Of a DNA stretch of 7,111 nt, positions 1 to 6,633 are shown in pieces. Position numbers and translations under genes: made by a program. The notes beneath the pieces were generated by a model. That model was given only the letters and a program-made list of their open reading frames with translations. It had not been told where the DNA came from and made no database searches. The stretch's first letter is position 1; each line of letters begins with the position of its first letter. The stretch covers positions 1 to 7,111 of the forward strand of contig JABDMQ010000088.1 in NCBI GenBank assembly GCA_013001365.1, in the 5' to 3' direction. The DNA is from Flavobacteriaceae bacterium (GTDB lineage: Bacteria; Bacteroidota; Bacteroidia; Flavobacteriales; Flavobacteriaceae).

Positions 1-198
1 CGTCAACCAGGGTGCTCAGCATGCTTGGCAATGAATGATGATAAGATTCCGCAGGGCGAATATTGCGTATCGACTTCAAACAGGAATTTTGAAGGTCGTC
101 AAGGACAAGGCTCTCGAACCATCTTGGCAAGTCCGCTTGTAGCAGCAGCCACTGCTATTGAAGGTAAGATCATTGACATTACAAAACAATTGAATTAA
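1..198 (+). CDS. leuC: 3-isopropylmalate dehydratase large subunit LeuC, C-terminal part
   Basis: This is the last 65 codons of LeuC, cut by the window edge and read in frame 1 up to TAA at 196-198. LeuC pairs with LeuD to form the cytoplasmic [4Fe-4S] isomerase that interconverts 2-isopropylmalate and 3-isopropylmalate in leucine synthesis. The fragment begins RQPGCSACLAMNDDK, and its two cysteines (fragment residues 5 and 8) correspond to the last two cluster ligands of the family. The conserved FEGRQGQGSRT block follows, then ASPLVAAATAIEGKI, typical of the end of the swivel-proximal region. The stop codon touches the leuD start directly, so the two subunits are probably translationally coupled. 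Family assignment is firm. Nothing can be said about the start or promoter, which lie outside the window. Confidence 0.96.
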   Translation, partial: RQPGCSACLAMNDDKIPQGEYCVSTSNRNFEGRQGQGSRTILASPLVAAATAIEGKIIDITKQLN

Positions 199-783
199 AT
201 GAAACCATTCAAGACATTGACATCTCGAGCCATTCCGCTTCCAGTGGAAAACATCGACACGGACCAGATCATACCTGCTCGTTTCTTGAAGGCCATTGAT
301 AAAAAAGGATTTGGCGAGAATCTTTTCAGGGATTGGCGCTATCATGAGGATGGCAACATCAATCAGGACTTTGTTCTTAATGACTCTAAGTTTTCAGGTG
401 GTATCCTTGTTGCTGGCGATAACTTTGGATGCGGTTCCAGTCGCGAGCACGCAGCCTGGGCCATCAAGGATTATGGATTCAAGGTGATCATATCCAGTTT
501 CTTTGCAGATATCTTCAAAGGCAATGCACTTAACAATGGGTTGCTGCCCATACAAGTCAAAGATTCATTCTTGAAAGACCTGATCCGCCATATTGAAGCT
601 GATCCAACTGCAGAACTCACTATAGACCTTGAAGCACAAAGTCTTCATACACCTATAGGAAGCGTTGATTTTGAAATAGACCCATATAAGAAACTTTGCT
701 TGATCAATGGCTATGACGACATTGAATTCTTGCTTAGTAAAAAAGAAGAGATACAAGCTTTTGAATTTAAACTCGATAAGTAA
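199..783 (+). CDS. leuD: 3-isopropylmalate dehydratase small subunit LeuD
   Basis: LeuD is the swivel-domain subunit of isopropylmalate isomerase and completes the active site with LeuC. The 194-residue product is close to the roughly 200 residues usual for bacterial LeuD. Visible signatures are NIDTDQIIPARFL (18-30), the substrate-binding loop FGCGSSREHA (76-85), FFADIFKGNALNNGLLPI (101-118), and a C-terminal GYDDIEFLL (171-179) that corresponds to the GxDDIxxTL ending of the family. The ATG at 199 follows the leuC TAA with no spacer and no clear Shine-Dalgarno sequence, so coupling to leuC translation is likely. The TAA overlaps the leuB ATG by one base. The protein is complete and shows no missing motif. 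Confidence 0.97.
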   Translation: MKPFKTLTSRAIPLPVENIDTDQIIPARFLKAIDKKGFGENLFRDWRYHEDGNINQDFVLNDSKFSGGILVAGDNFGCGSSREHAAWAIKDYGFKVIISSFFADIFKGNALNNGLLPIQVKDSFLKDLIRHIEADPTAELTIDLEAQSLHTPIGSVDFEIDPYKKLCLINGYDDIEFLLSKKEEIQAFEFKLDK

Positions 784-1901
784 TGAATTTTAATATTGCC
801 ATATTACCAGGAGATGGTATAGGACCAGAAGTAACCACTCAGGCAAAAAAAGCCCTCGAAGCCGTTGCCGATGTCTTCAATCATAAATTCACCTACAACG
901 AAGCCCTGGTTGGTGCTATAGCCATTGATAAAACAGGGAACCCGCTACCAGAAGAAACCATCGATATTTGTGAAGAATCCGATGCGATATTGTTCGGAGC
1001 CATAGGTGACCCAAAGTATGATAATGATCCTTCGGCCAAGGTGCGTCCTGAACAAGGCCTATTGAGATTACGTAAGCAACTAGGGTTGTTTTGCAATATA
1101 CGTCCAGTTCAAGCATATGAGAGCTTAATTGACAAATCCCCCTTAAAACGTCACATCATCAGAGGAACGGATATTTCCATCTATCGTGAATTAACAGGAG
1201 GTATCTATTTCGGTGAGAAAAAATTGAGCAAAGATGGCAAAATAGCTTCTGATGGATGTACATATTCAGTTGAAGAGATCGAACGCGTCGCACATCTTGC
1301 ATTCAAGGCTGCACAGAACAGGAGAAAGCATGTAACATTGGTCGATAAAGCGAATGTCCTTGAGACATCTCGCCTATGGCGCAAGACTGTTACTGAAATG
1401 GCCAAGGACTATCCAGATGTTAAACTGGAATTCCTGTTCGTAGACAATGCTGCTATGCAATTGATCTTGAATCCCAAGCAATTTGATGTCATCCTCACTG
1501 AGAATCTATTTGGTGACATTATAAGCGATGAAGCCAGTGTGATCGGTGGTTCGATAGGCTTATTGGCTTCGGCCTCTGTAGGTAATGACAATGCATTGTT
1601 CGAACCAATTCATGGGTCCTATCCCCAAGCAAAAGGGAAGAACATTGCCAATCCATTGGCGTCCATATTATCGGCAGCGATGATGCTGGAACATTTAGGT
1701 CTGGAAGAAGAAGCCGAGCTCATTAGGAGAGGCGTCGATAAATCCTTGAAATTATATATAAGCACGCCTGACATCAATACGAAATTCGACAATGTAACAA
1801 CGGACAAAGTTGGTGATTTCATTGCGGATTTTGTTGTGAACCCAAATGACACAAACCTCAATTTCCAGAATATCCATCTAGGACAGAGTACTATTATCTA
1901 G
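783..1901 (+). CDS. leuB: 3-isopropylmalate dehydrogenase LeuB
   Basis: LeuB oxidises and decarboxylates 3-isopropylmalate to 2-oxoisocaproate with NAD+, the step after LeuCD. The product has 372 residues, slightly longer than the typical 350-370. Motifs in order are LPGDGIGPEV (8-17); RLRKQLGLFCNIRP (95-108), with the substrate-binding arginines; GTDISIYRELTGGIYFGE (128-145), including Arg135 and Tyr142; VDKANVLETSRLWR (187-200), with Lys189; and FVDNAAMQL (219-227), with Asp221. NLFGDIISDEAS (241-252) follows, with metal-binding Asp245 and Asp249, and then the NAD-binding loop EPIHGSYPQAKGKNIANP (274-291). The RLRKQL substrate loop favours LeuB over tartrate or isocitrate dehydrogenases. 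The C-terminal tail ending GQSTII is of the type I associate with Bacteroidetes. The start overlaps the leuD stop (TAATG). A terminator lies about 70 bases downstream, so leuB ends the operon. Confidence 0.97.
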   Translation: MNFNIAILPGDGIGPEVTTQAKKALEAVADVFNHKFTYNEALVGAIAIDKTGNPLPEETIDICEESDAILFGAIGDPKYDNDPSAKVRPEQGLLRLRKQLGLFCNIRPVQAYESLIDKSPLKRHIIRGTDISIYRELTGGIYFGEKKLSKDGKIASDGCTYSVEEIERVAHLAFKAAQNRRKHVTLVDKANVLETSRLWRKTVTEMAKDYPDVKLEFLFVDNAAMQLILNPKQFDVILTENLFGDIISDEASVIGGSIGLLASASVGNDNALFEPIHGSYPQAKGKNIANPLASILSAAMMLEHLGLEEEAELIRRGVDKSLKLYISTPDINTKFDNVTTDKVGDFIADFVVNPNDTNLNFQNIHLGQSTII

Positions 1902-1973
1902 ATTCTTAATTTTTTTCTTGGACCATAAGTAAAGTATAGGGGCAATACTTAGATTCACTAATAGGCAAATAAA

Positions 1974-2001
1974 AAAAGTGCACCTTGTAAGGTGCACTTT
2001 T
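1974..2001. terminator. bidirectional intrinsic terminator after leuB
   Basis: A perfect stem pairs AAAAGTGCACC (1974-1984) with GGTGCACTTTT (1991-2001) around the loop TTGTAA. Read on the + strand it ends in four T residues and closes the leuC-leuD-leuB operon, 72 bases after the leuB stop. Read on the - strand the hairpin runs into seven T residues, a stronger tract, so it should also stop transcripts coming from the small - strand gene at 2097-2279. This position between converging genes fits a shared terminator. Confidence 0.85.
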
Positions 2002-2096
2002 CTCGGGATCAAGAAACGTTATTAACGTTCTAAACTAAACGGGGATTTTGGGATTTAGTTTTAGTTAGCTGCTATTAATCTTGTCACTTCAATCAA

Positions 2097-2279
2097 TTAT
2101 CTTAAATTGAATGTTTGCTCGTTTGCTAAATGTTCTTTCTCCCTTATTTTCCTAAATATATTATTAAGAACTGTTAATGAAAAACCCTCATTTCCTTCAT
2201 CCGGAACATGATTTTTCATTTTGTACAATTTCTCGAATTCTGCTTGTAATTCGTATTTCAATGATTGCTCAGTTTTCAT
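2097..2279 (-). CDS. small hypothetical protein, about 60 residues
   Basis: I do not recognise this protein. The - strand frame is open from a stop at 2349-2351 to TAA at 2097-2099. I prefer the ATG at 2277-2279 (product starting MKTEQSLKYELQAEF, 60 residues). The earlier in-frame TTG at 2340-2342 would add 21 residues but would swallow the promoter-like elements described separately. Codon use looks coding: purine-rich first positions and A/T-rich third positions. The product is charged and soluble, with no membrane segment or cysteine. Two likely helices (about 1-23 and 31-51) are joined by a NHVPDEGNEG linker. There is no evident Shine-Dalgarno sequence, as for the neighbours. A terminator lies about 95 bases downstream. 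A remnant of a larger gene, or a chance open frame, cannot be excluded. Confidence 0.5.
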   Translation of the reverse strand: MKTEQSLKYELQAEFEKLYKMKNHVPDEGNEGFSLTVLNNIFRKIREKEHLANEQTFNLR

Positions 2280-2319
2280 ATGCTGTGATTTGGGGTCATC
2301 AATTACTCTTACTTTATAG

Positions 2320-2334
2320 GCATAAAAGATGCCA
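2320..2334 (-). promoter_or_regulatory. possible sigma-54-type (-24/-12) promoter of the small gene
   Basis: On the - strand the sequence is TGGCATCTTTTATGC. Against the sigma-54 consensus TGGCAC-N5-TTGC it has the invariant GG and GC with exactly ten bases between them and two mismatches (T for C in the first box, A for T in the second). The predicted start near 2308 would lie about 29 bases before the ATG at 2279. The same stretch is also a small palindrome (GGCAT-AAAAG-ATGCC), and a sigma-70-like pair (TTGTTT at 2337-2342 and TATAAA at 2313-2318, spacing 18) overlaps it. The choice of sigma factor is therefore open. Confidence 0.35.
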
Positions 2335-2430
2335 TAAAACAAATAATGTTAAAATTAATTATATCTACTTGATTATAAGCTTTTTACACATATTAAAAAT
2401 TATTAAAACTATCTCGTAGAACACATAAAA

Positions 2431-2466
2431 ACTCCGATATTTCGTGTAACCACGAAATATCGGAGT
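2431..2466 (-). terminator. strong hairpin terminator of the PAS/sigma-54 regulator gene
   Basis: A perfect 16-bp inverted repeat, ACTCCGATATTTCGTG and CACGAAATATCGGAGT, surrounds the four-base loop TAAC. It starts 20 bases after the regulator's stop codon. On the - strand the stem is followed by TTTTT, giving a classical intrinsic terminator; on the + strand the run is only TTT before an A. The stem is longer than most terminators need and also forms a long DNA dyad, so a second role as a protein-binding site is possible but unproven. Confidence 0.85.
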
Positions 2467-2486
2467 TTATTTCAATTGCGATAACG

Positions 2487-5120
2487 TTATTTCTTTCTAC
2501 TAATATTCCATTTTTTCATTCGCGATTCTAGGGTTGTAGGCTTTAATCCTAATATTTCCGCAGCGCCATTCTTTCCTCGTATCTTCCAATTAACCTCATC
2601 CAAAACCTTAGTGATATAGTTACGTTCCACGTCTTCCAATGTGGTCAAGTCATCAGGAACTACATTGCCAATATCACTGTTCGAAAACCAAGCACCTATT
2701 CGTAATTGACTTCCTTGATTCACGATAACTGAACGTTCGATGACATGTTCCAATTCCCTTATATTGCCAGGCCACTTGTATTTAATGAGGTTATCAATGG
2801 TTTTCTGACTCACAGCAGTGATGTTCTTTTTGAGCTTTTGATTGTATTTATTCACGAAATGATTGACTAAATCTGGAATATCATCCATACGCTTTCTCAA
2901 TGGAGGGCATGTTATAGGAAAAACATTAAGTCTATAGTAGAGATCTTGCCGAAAATTTCCATTAATCACTTCCTGTTCCAAATTTCTATTGGTTGCAGTG
3001 ATAACCCTAACATCTATCTTTATGGTTTCTTCTCCTCCTACTCGCTCGAACTCATTTTCTTGCAACACTCTAAGCAATCTTGTTTGTAAGCCAATTGGCA
3101 AGTCACCGATTTCGTCCAAGAAAATGGTTCCGCCATTCGCTAGTTCAAATCGACCGATCTTGCGAGCAATGGCACTTGTAAAAGCACCTGCTTCATGCCC
3201 AAAGAATTCACTTTCTATCAATTCTGCAGGAAGCGCAGAACAATTAACCTTGACCATGGGCTTGTCCTTTCTGTTGCTGGAATCATGAATAGCTCTAGCA
3301 ATAAGCTCTTTACCTGTGCCTGTTTCACCAAGAATAAGAACTGTGGAATCTGTCTTGGCAACTTGTTGCACTTGCCTTAGCATTTTTCGCAAGGGTGGGC
3401 TTGAGCCAACGATCTCGTTGAAGCTACCATCAAGTCTTAACTCCTCCTTTAAGTAAATGTTCTCAGCTTCAATTTGCTGTCGTAGTTCGTTTAAAGTGGA
3501 AACAGCATGCATCAATTCTTCATTAGCTTTTTCTAATTTTTCTTCTGCTTTTCTTTCTTCCGTTTTATCTAGTTTTATCCCTACAATTTTTATCAAGTTT
3601 TGTTTGTCATCAAGAATTGGAGTAGCAGAAGCTTGGATATATCTTACTTCACCACTAGGGCGAAAGATTCTGTAATTAAAGTCAGGTATAGTCTTTTTCT
3701 GCATTAGCTTTTCTTGTAGATCCGTTAGATAATCTATATCTTCAGGATGTACCGTTTTCAGGAATGACTCAATCGAATAATCGAATTCTGATGTCTCTAG
3801 CCCGAAAATCGAAAAAAGCTCACTATTCCATGTCAATTCTCCAGTTTCAACATTTTGAGTCCACACACCTATTTTGGCGGTATCTACCGCCACATTAAGC
3901 TGCGTTAATGTTTCTTTAATATTTTCTTCAGCAAGTTTGCGCGAGGTTATATCGATATGAGAAATAACAATCTGTATATCTTTTGATTTCATTAGTTTGG
4001 CACGAAGTGAGAACCATTGTTTTCTCTTAGGAGAATGACAGGGATACTCATGCTCAAACTCCGTGATCTTGTTTTCTGCCAAACTTAACAGCCCACGTAA
4101 TGCGAATCTTGCATCTTCATTTTGAAGATCTTTTTTACAAACGTCAAAATAATTATACTCTTTATAATAATCTGTTCCCCTGGGCATTCCGTTCAATTTA
4201 CCAAATTCCTCCCAAGAATTATTCACTTGAAGTATTTTACCTGTGCCGTCTATAACACAAACACTTGCTGGCAACGAATTAAGAATGGTGTTTATACTTG
4301 CTTCACTCTCTTTTATCCTTTCTTCTGCAATTTTTCTATCCGTAATGTCTTGTGCAGTTCCTCTTATAGCAATAATAGTGTTCTTCGAATCAAATACTGC
4401 TTCACCTTTTGCGTAAAACCATTGCCATACGTCATCACCTAATTCATTATTGATTTTAAGTTCAATAGCGTACGGTTCGCCAGTCTTTCTAGTATGCTCT
4501 ATTGATGTATTCAATAATTCCCAACTTTCAGGTGTCAAGAATTTTTCATGTTCTGTCAAAGGTGGAATTGGAAGTGCAGGATCAAAACCATACATTTTAT
4601 AAAGTTCGTCAGACCAAGTGATTTCACCTGTTGATAAATCTAAATACCAATTACCAATGTGCGCGATTTCTTGGGCTCTTTTTAATTCTAATTCTGCACG
4701 TTTTAGGTCCGTGATATCTTTTGTGACCCCTAAAAGGGTTGTAATGTTTCCAGCGCTGTCAGTCAATCCGTTAAGGGTTAGCAAGACCTGATGTTCTTTA
4801 CCTTCCTTATCTATCATTATCAACTCTTTGTTGGTGAAGAATTCACCCTGCTTGGCTTTTTTGATTCTCTCGACAAGATCTGGGATATCCTGTTTACGGT
4901 ATACTATGGAAATATTCTTGCCAAGAACCTCTTCTTCGGAATAGCCCGATAATTTAACAGCGCCATCATTCCAAAAAAGAATTTCTCCTTTAAGGTTTAT
5001 TGCTGTAATACCATCAGAGGAGTTATTTAACGCCGCAGATTCAAATTCCGAGGAAGACAGCTCCAGACCATTTATAGGAGAATTTATTTTTTGAGCCTTA
5101 TTTGAACCTTTATCATCCAT
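2487..5120 (-). CDS. sigma-54-interacting transcriptional regulator with four PAS domains
   Basis: This is an 877-residue cytoplasmic enhancer-binding-type activator with no receiver domain and no membrane segment. Four PAS/PAC units are visible at about 25-140, 146-265, 272-396 (with an EYPCHSP motif near 358-364) and 403-525 (PAS_3-like, with HPED at 458-461). A coiled-coil linker (about 521-562) and an AAA+ domain (about 567-795) follow. The AAA+ domain has Walker A GETGTGKE (598-605), Walker B GTIFLDE (664-670), sensor I TATNRN (708-713), arginine-finger region FRQDLYYRLNVFP (723-735) and sensor II PGNIREL (784-790). The C terminus is a Fis-type HTH (about 846-872, GAAEILGLKPTTLESRMKK), as in the FhlA-like group. 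The sigma-54 contact loop reads GAFTSA (645-650) instead of GAFTGA. The PAS units presumably sense a small ligand or redox state, but the signal is unknown. The start is the ATG at 5118-5120, with only a weak AGGGA upstream. The gene follows argH on the same strand after 130 bases, and no partner kinase is in view. Confidence 0.95.
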   Translation of the reverse strand: MDDKGSNKAQKINSPINGLELSSSEFESAALNNSSDGITAINLKGEILFWNDGAVKLSGYSEEEVLGKNISIVYRKQDIPDLVERIKKAKQGEFFTNKELIMIDKEGKEHQVLLTLNGLTDSAGNITTLLGVTKDITDLKRAELELKRAQEIAHIGNWYLDLSTGEITWSDELYKMYGFDPALPIPPLTEHEKFLTPESWELLNTSIEHTRKTGEPYAIELKINNELGDDVWQWFYAKGEAVFDSKNTIIAIRGTAQDITDRKIAEERIKESEASINTILNSLPASVCVIDGTGKILQVNNSWEEFGKLNGMPRGTDYYKEYNYFDVCKKDLQNEDARFALRGLLSLAENKITEFEHEYPCHSPKRKQWFSLRAKLMKSKDIQIVISHIDITSRKLAEENIKETLTQLNVAVDTAKIGVWTQNVETGELTWNSELFSIFGLETSEFDYSIESFLKTVHPEDIDYLTDLQEKLMQKKTIPDFNYRIFRPSGEVRYIQASATPILDDKQNLIKIVGIKLDKTEERKAEEKLEKANEELMHAVSTLNELRQQIEAENIYLKEELRLDGSFNEIVGSSPPLRKMLRQVQQVAKTDSTVLILGETGTGKELIARAIHDSSNRKDKPMVKVNCSALPAELIESEFFGHEAGAFTSAIARKIGRFELANGGTIFLDEIGDLPIGLQTRLLRVLQENEFERVGGEETIKIDVRVITATNRNLEQEVINGNFRQDLYYRLNVFPITCPPLRKRMDDIPDLVNHFVNKYNQKLKKNITAVSQKTIDNLIKYKWPGNIRELEHVIERSVIVNQGSQLRIGAWFSNSDIGNVVPDDLTTLEDVERNYITKVLDEVNWKIRGKNGAAEILGLKPTTLESRMKKWNISRKK

Positions 5121-5153
5121 GAAGAATCATTATTCCCTGCATTAAAGCTCTAT

Positions 5154-5182
5154 TACATACGGAATAAACAATAAATATTCAA
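5154..5182 (-). promoter_or_regulatory. possible housekeeping promoter of the PAS regulator gene
   Basis: On the - strand a TTGAAT box (5177-5182) and a TATGTA box (5154-5159) are 17 bases apart, about 35 bases before the regulator's ATG. The upstream box overlaps a small inverted repeat, TTCAA-TTC-TTGAA (5178-5190), that could be an operator. The match is sigma-70-like rather than the Bacteroidetes-specific pattern, and such boxes occur by chance in AT-rich DNA. Confidence 0.3.
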
Positions 5183-5250
5183 TTCTTGAAGCAGTTAAAA
5201 AAAACAGGGATTTGACCTAAAGTTAACAATAATTCAAATATTACTTGTTT

Positions 5251-6525
5251 TTACTTTGGGAATTTTTGATTTATGAACTCCAAGCCAAGGTTATGCATAC
5301 TGCCCAAATGTGCATGTTTCTTTGTTAATCCTGGCTTATAAGTTCCTGATTGCACTTCAGCGCCAATCTTCTTGTAGGCTTCCCTAAAAGGCAGGCCTTC
5401 TACTACCAAATTATTAATACTATCTACCGTAAATAGATACTGGTATTTATCGTCTGAAAGATCAATCTCTTTTACAATGACTTGCTGTATGGCATAATTG
5501 AAGATGTCCAATATATCCTTTACATCCTCAAATGCGTTTATGATATTCTCTTTCAATAATTGAAAATCTCGATGGTAACCGCTTGGCAAATTATTCGTGA
5601 TCAACAACATTTCTGTATGCAAAGCTTGGATTTTATTGCACTTGCCTCTGATCAACTCAAACACATCAGGATTCTTTTTATGAGGCATGATGCTACTACC
5701 TGTAGTGAGCTCATCTGGAAAACTTATGAATCCGAAATTCTGACTCATATACAAACAGATATCCATCGCAAATCGCGACATGGTATTACACAAACCACCC
5801 AAAGCACTAGCAATAGCACGTTCGCTTTTCCCTCTGCTTAATTGTGCAGCAACCACGTTGTATTTTAGAGTGGAGAAGTTGAGTTCCTTGGTCGTGATAT
5901 CTCTATCGATAGGAAATGAACTCCCATAACCCGCTGCGGAACCCAAAGGATTTTGATCAACGATTTTCGAAACCGCATTCAGCATGTACACATCGTCAAT
6001 CAGTAATTCTGCATAAGCAGAAAACCATAATCCAAAGGATGATGGCATTGCCACTTGCAGATGCGTGTAACCCGGCAATAATTGCGATTTATGTTTTTCG
6101 GCAAGGCCTAAAAGCGTATCGAAGAATATCTTTGTTTTCTCATTGATCAGTTGAAGGTTCTCTTTATAATACAATTGTAGGGCGACCAAGACTTGATCAT
6201 TCCTGGACCGTGCGGTATGGATCTTCTTCCCGACTTCACCCAGTGTCTTGGTAAGTTCGTGCTCTATCTTGGAATGCACGTCTTCAAACGTGTCTTCAAT
6301 GATAAAACTTCCGTTGATAATAGACACCGAAATGGACTGCAATCCTGTTTTCAGCTGCTTTAGTTCTTCAGACGTTATGATCCCGATCGATTCTAACATG
6401 ATGGCATGTGCCAGTGATGCTTTAACATCATATTTTGCAATGTGTAGATCGATTTCACGATCGTTGCCGACTGTGAATTGCTCTATTTTTTTGTCTATTT
6501 CTATGCCTTTGTCCCAGAGTTTCAT
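5251..6525 (-). CDS. argH: argininosuccinate lyase ArgH
   Basis: ArgH splits argininosuccinate into arginine and fumarate, the last step of arginine synthesis, as a cytoplasmic homotetramer of the fumarase/aspartase superfamily. The 424-residue product is shorter than the roughly 460 of E. coli. The three superfamily regions are present: HTARSRNDQ (103-111), PGYTHLQVAMP (151-161) with the catalytic His155, and the signature loop TGSSIMPHKKNP (275-286) with the catalytic serine. PIDRD (205-209) and LPFREAYKKIG (378-388) are also recognisable. His in place of Gln in the MPQKKNP loop is a variant I associate with Bacteroidetes ArgH. The start is the ATG at 6523-6525, preceded by AT-rich sequence without a Shine-Dalgarno. 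It follows the argE-like gene on the same strand, separated by 108 bases that include a palindromic repeat. There is no convincing terminator after the stop, so read-through into the PAS regulator is possible. Confidence 0.96.
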   Translation of the reverse strand: MKLWDKGIEIDKKIEQFTVGNDREIDLHIAKYDVKASLAHAIMLESIGIITSEELKQLKTGLQSISVSIINGSFIIEDTFEDVHSKIEHELTKTLGEVGKKIHTARSRNDQVLVALQLYYKENLQLINEKTKIFFDTLLGLAEKHKSQLLPGYTHLQVAMPSSFGLWFSAYAELLIDDVYMLNAVSKIVDQNPLGSAAGYGSSFPIDRDITTKELNFSTLKYNVVAAQLSRGKSERAIASALGGLCNTMSRFAMDICLYMSQNFGFISFPDELTTGSSIMPHKKNPDVFELIRGKCNKIQALHTEMLLITNNLPSGYHRDFQLLKENIINAFEDVKDILDIFNYAIQQVIVKEIDLSDDKYQYLFTVDSINNLVVEGLPFREAYKKIGAEVQSGTYKPGLTKKHAHLGSMHNLGLEFINQKFPK

Positions 6526-6541
6526 AACTATTCAATTTTTT

Positions 6542-6624
6542 GTCATTCCCGCGAAGGCGGGAATCTATTTGTTTAGCGTTATGTGAGTGGATTCCGCATT
6601 CCCGAATCCTCGAGACGGAATCAC
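6542..6624. repeat. dispersed palindromic repeat between the argE-like gene and argH
   Basis: The gap contains GTCATTCCCGCGAAGGCGGG and onward: an 8-bp perfect palindrome, ATTCCCGC-GAAG-GCGGGAAT (6545-6564). After 22 bases a related second part begins with GGATTC-CGCATTCCC-GAATCC (6589-6609), which can alternatively pair GATTCCG (6590-6596) with CGGAATC (6616-6622). The first core matches a REP-like intergenic element known from many bacteria, whose translation gives the familiar spurious peptide VIPAKAGI. It is locally more GC-rich than the flanking DNA. In the mRNA it would form one or two hairpins between the two cistrons. It lacks a T tract on the - strand, so it does not look like an intrinsic terminator. 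Confidence 0.75.
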
Positions 6625-6633
6625 AATTCGACT

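Noticed and set aside
122..140. TTGGCA...GCTTG in the leuC end, considered as a sigma-54 promoter
   Set aside because: The spacing between GG and GC does not fit, and it lies inside conserved coding sequence.
2014..2030. AACGTT-ATT-AACGTT motif, considered as an operator
   Set aside because: It lies downstream of both converging genes, where an operator is not expected, and each half is self-complementary, so it can arise by chance.
2030..2068. Imperfect inverted repeat CTAAACTAAA and TTTAGTTTTAG
   Set aside because: AT-rich arms with a bulge and a long loop; no T tract or neighbouring signal gives it a role.
2177..2419. A + strand open frame of 80 codons rich in Ile and Leu in the intergenic region
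   Set aside because: It overlaps the better-supported - strand small gene antisense. Its hydrophobic end comes from AT-rich DNA, and I see no promoter or start signal.
5197..5239. Possible terminator between argH and the regulator: ATTTGA/TCAAAT arms followed by eight T residues on the - strand
   Set aside because: The stem is only 6 bp, AT-rich, with a loop of about 18 bases and a gap before the T run, so it is too weak to call.
6248..6586. A + strand open frame of 112 codons antisense to the start of argH
   Set aside because: It lies mostly opposite argH coding sequence and its end is the translation of the palindromic repeat (VIPAKAGI), a known source of false genes.
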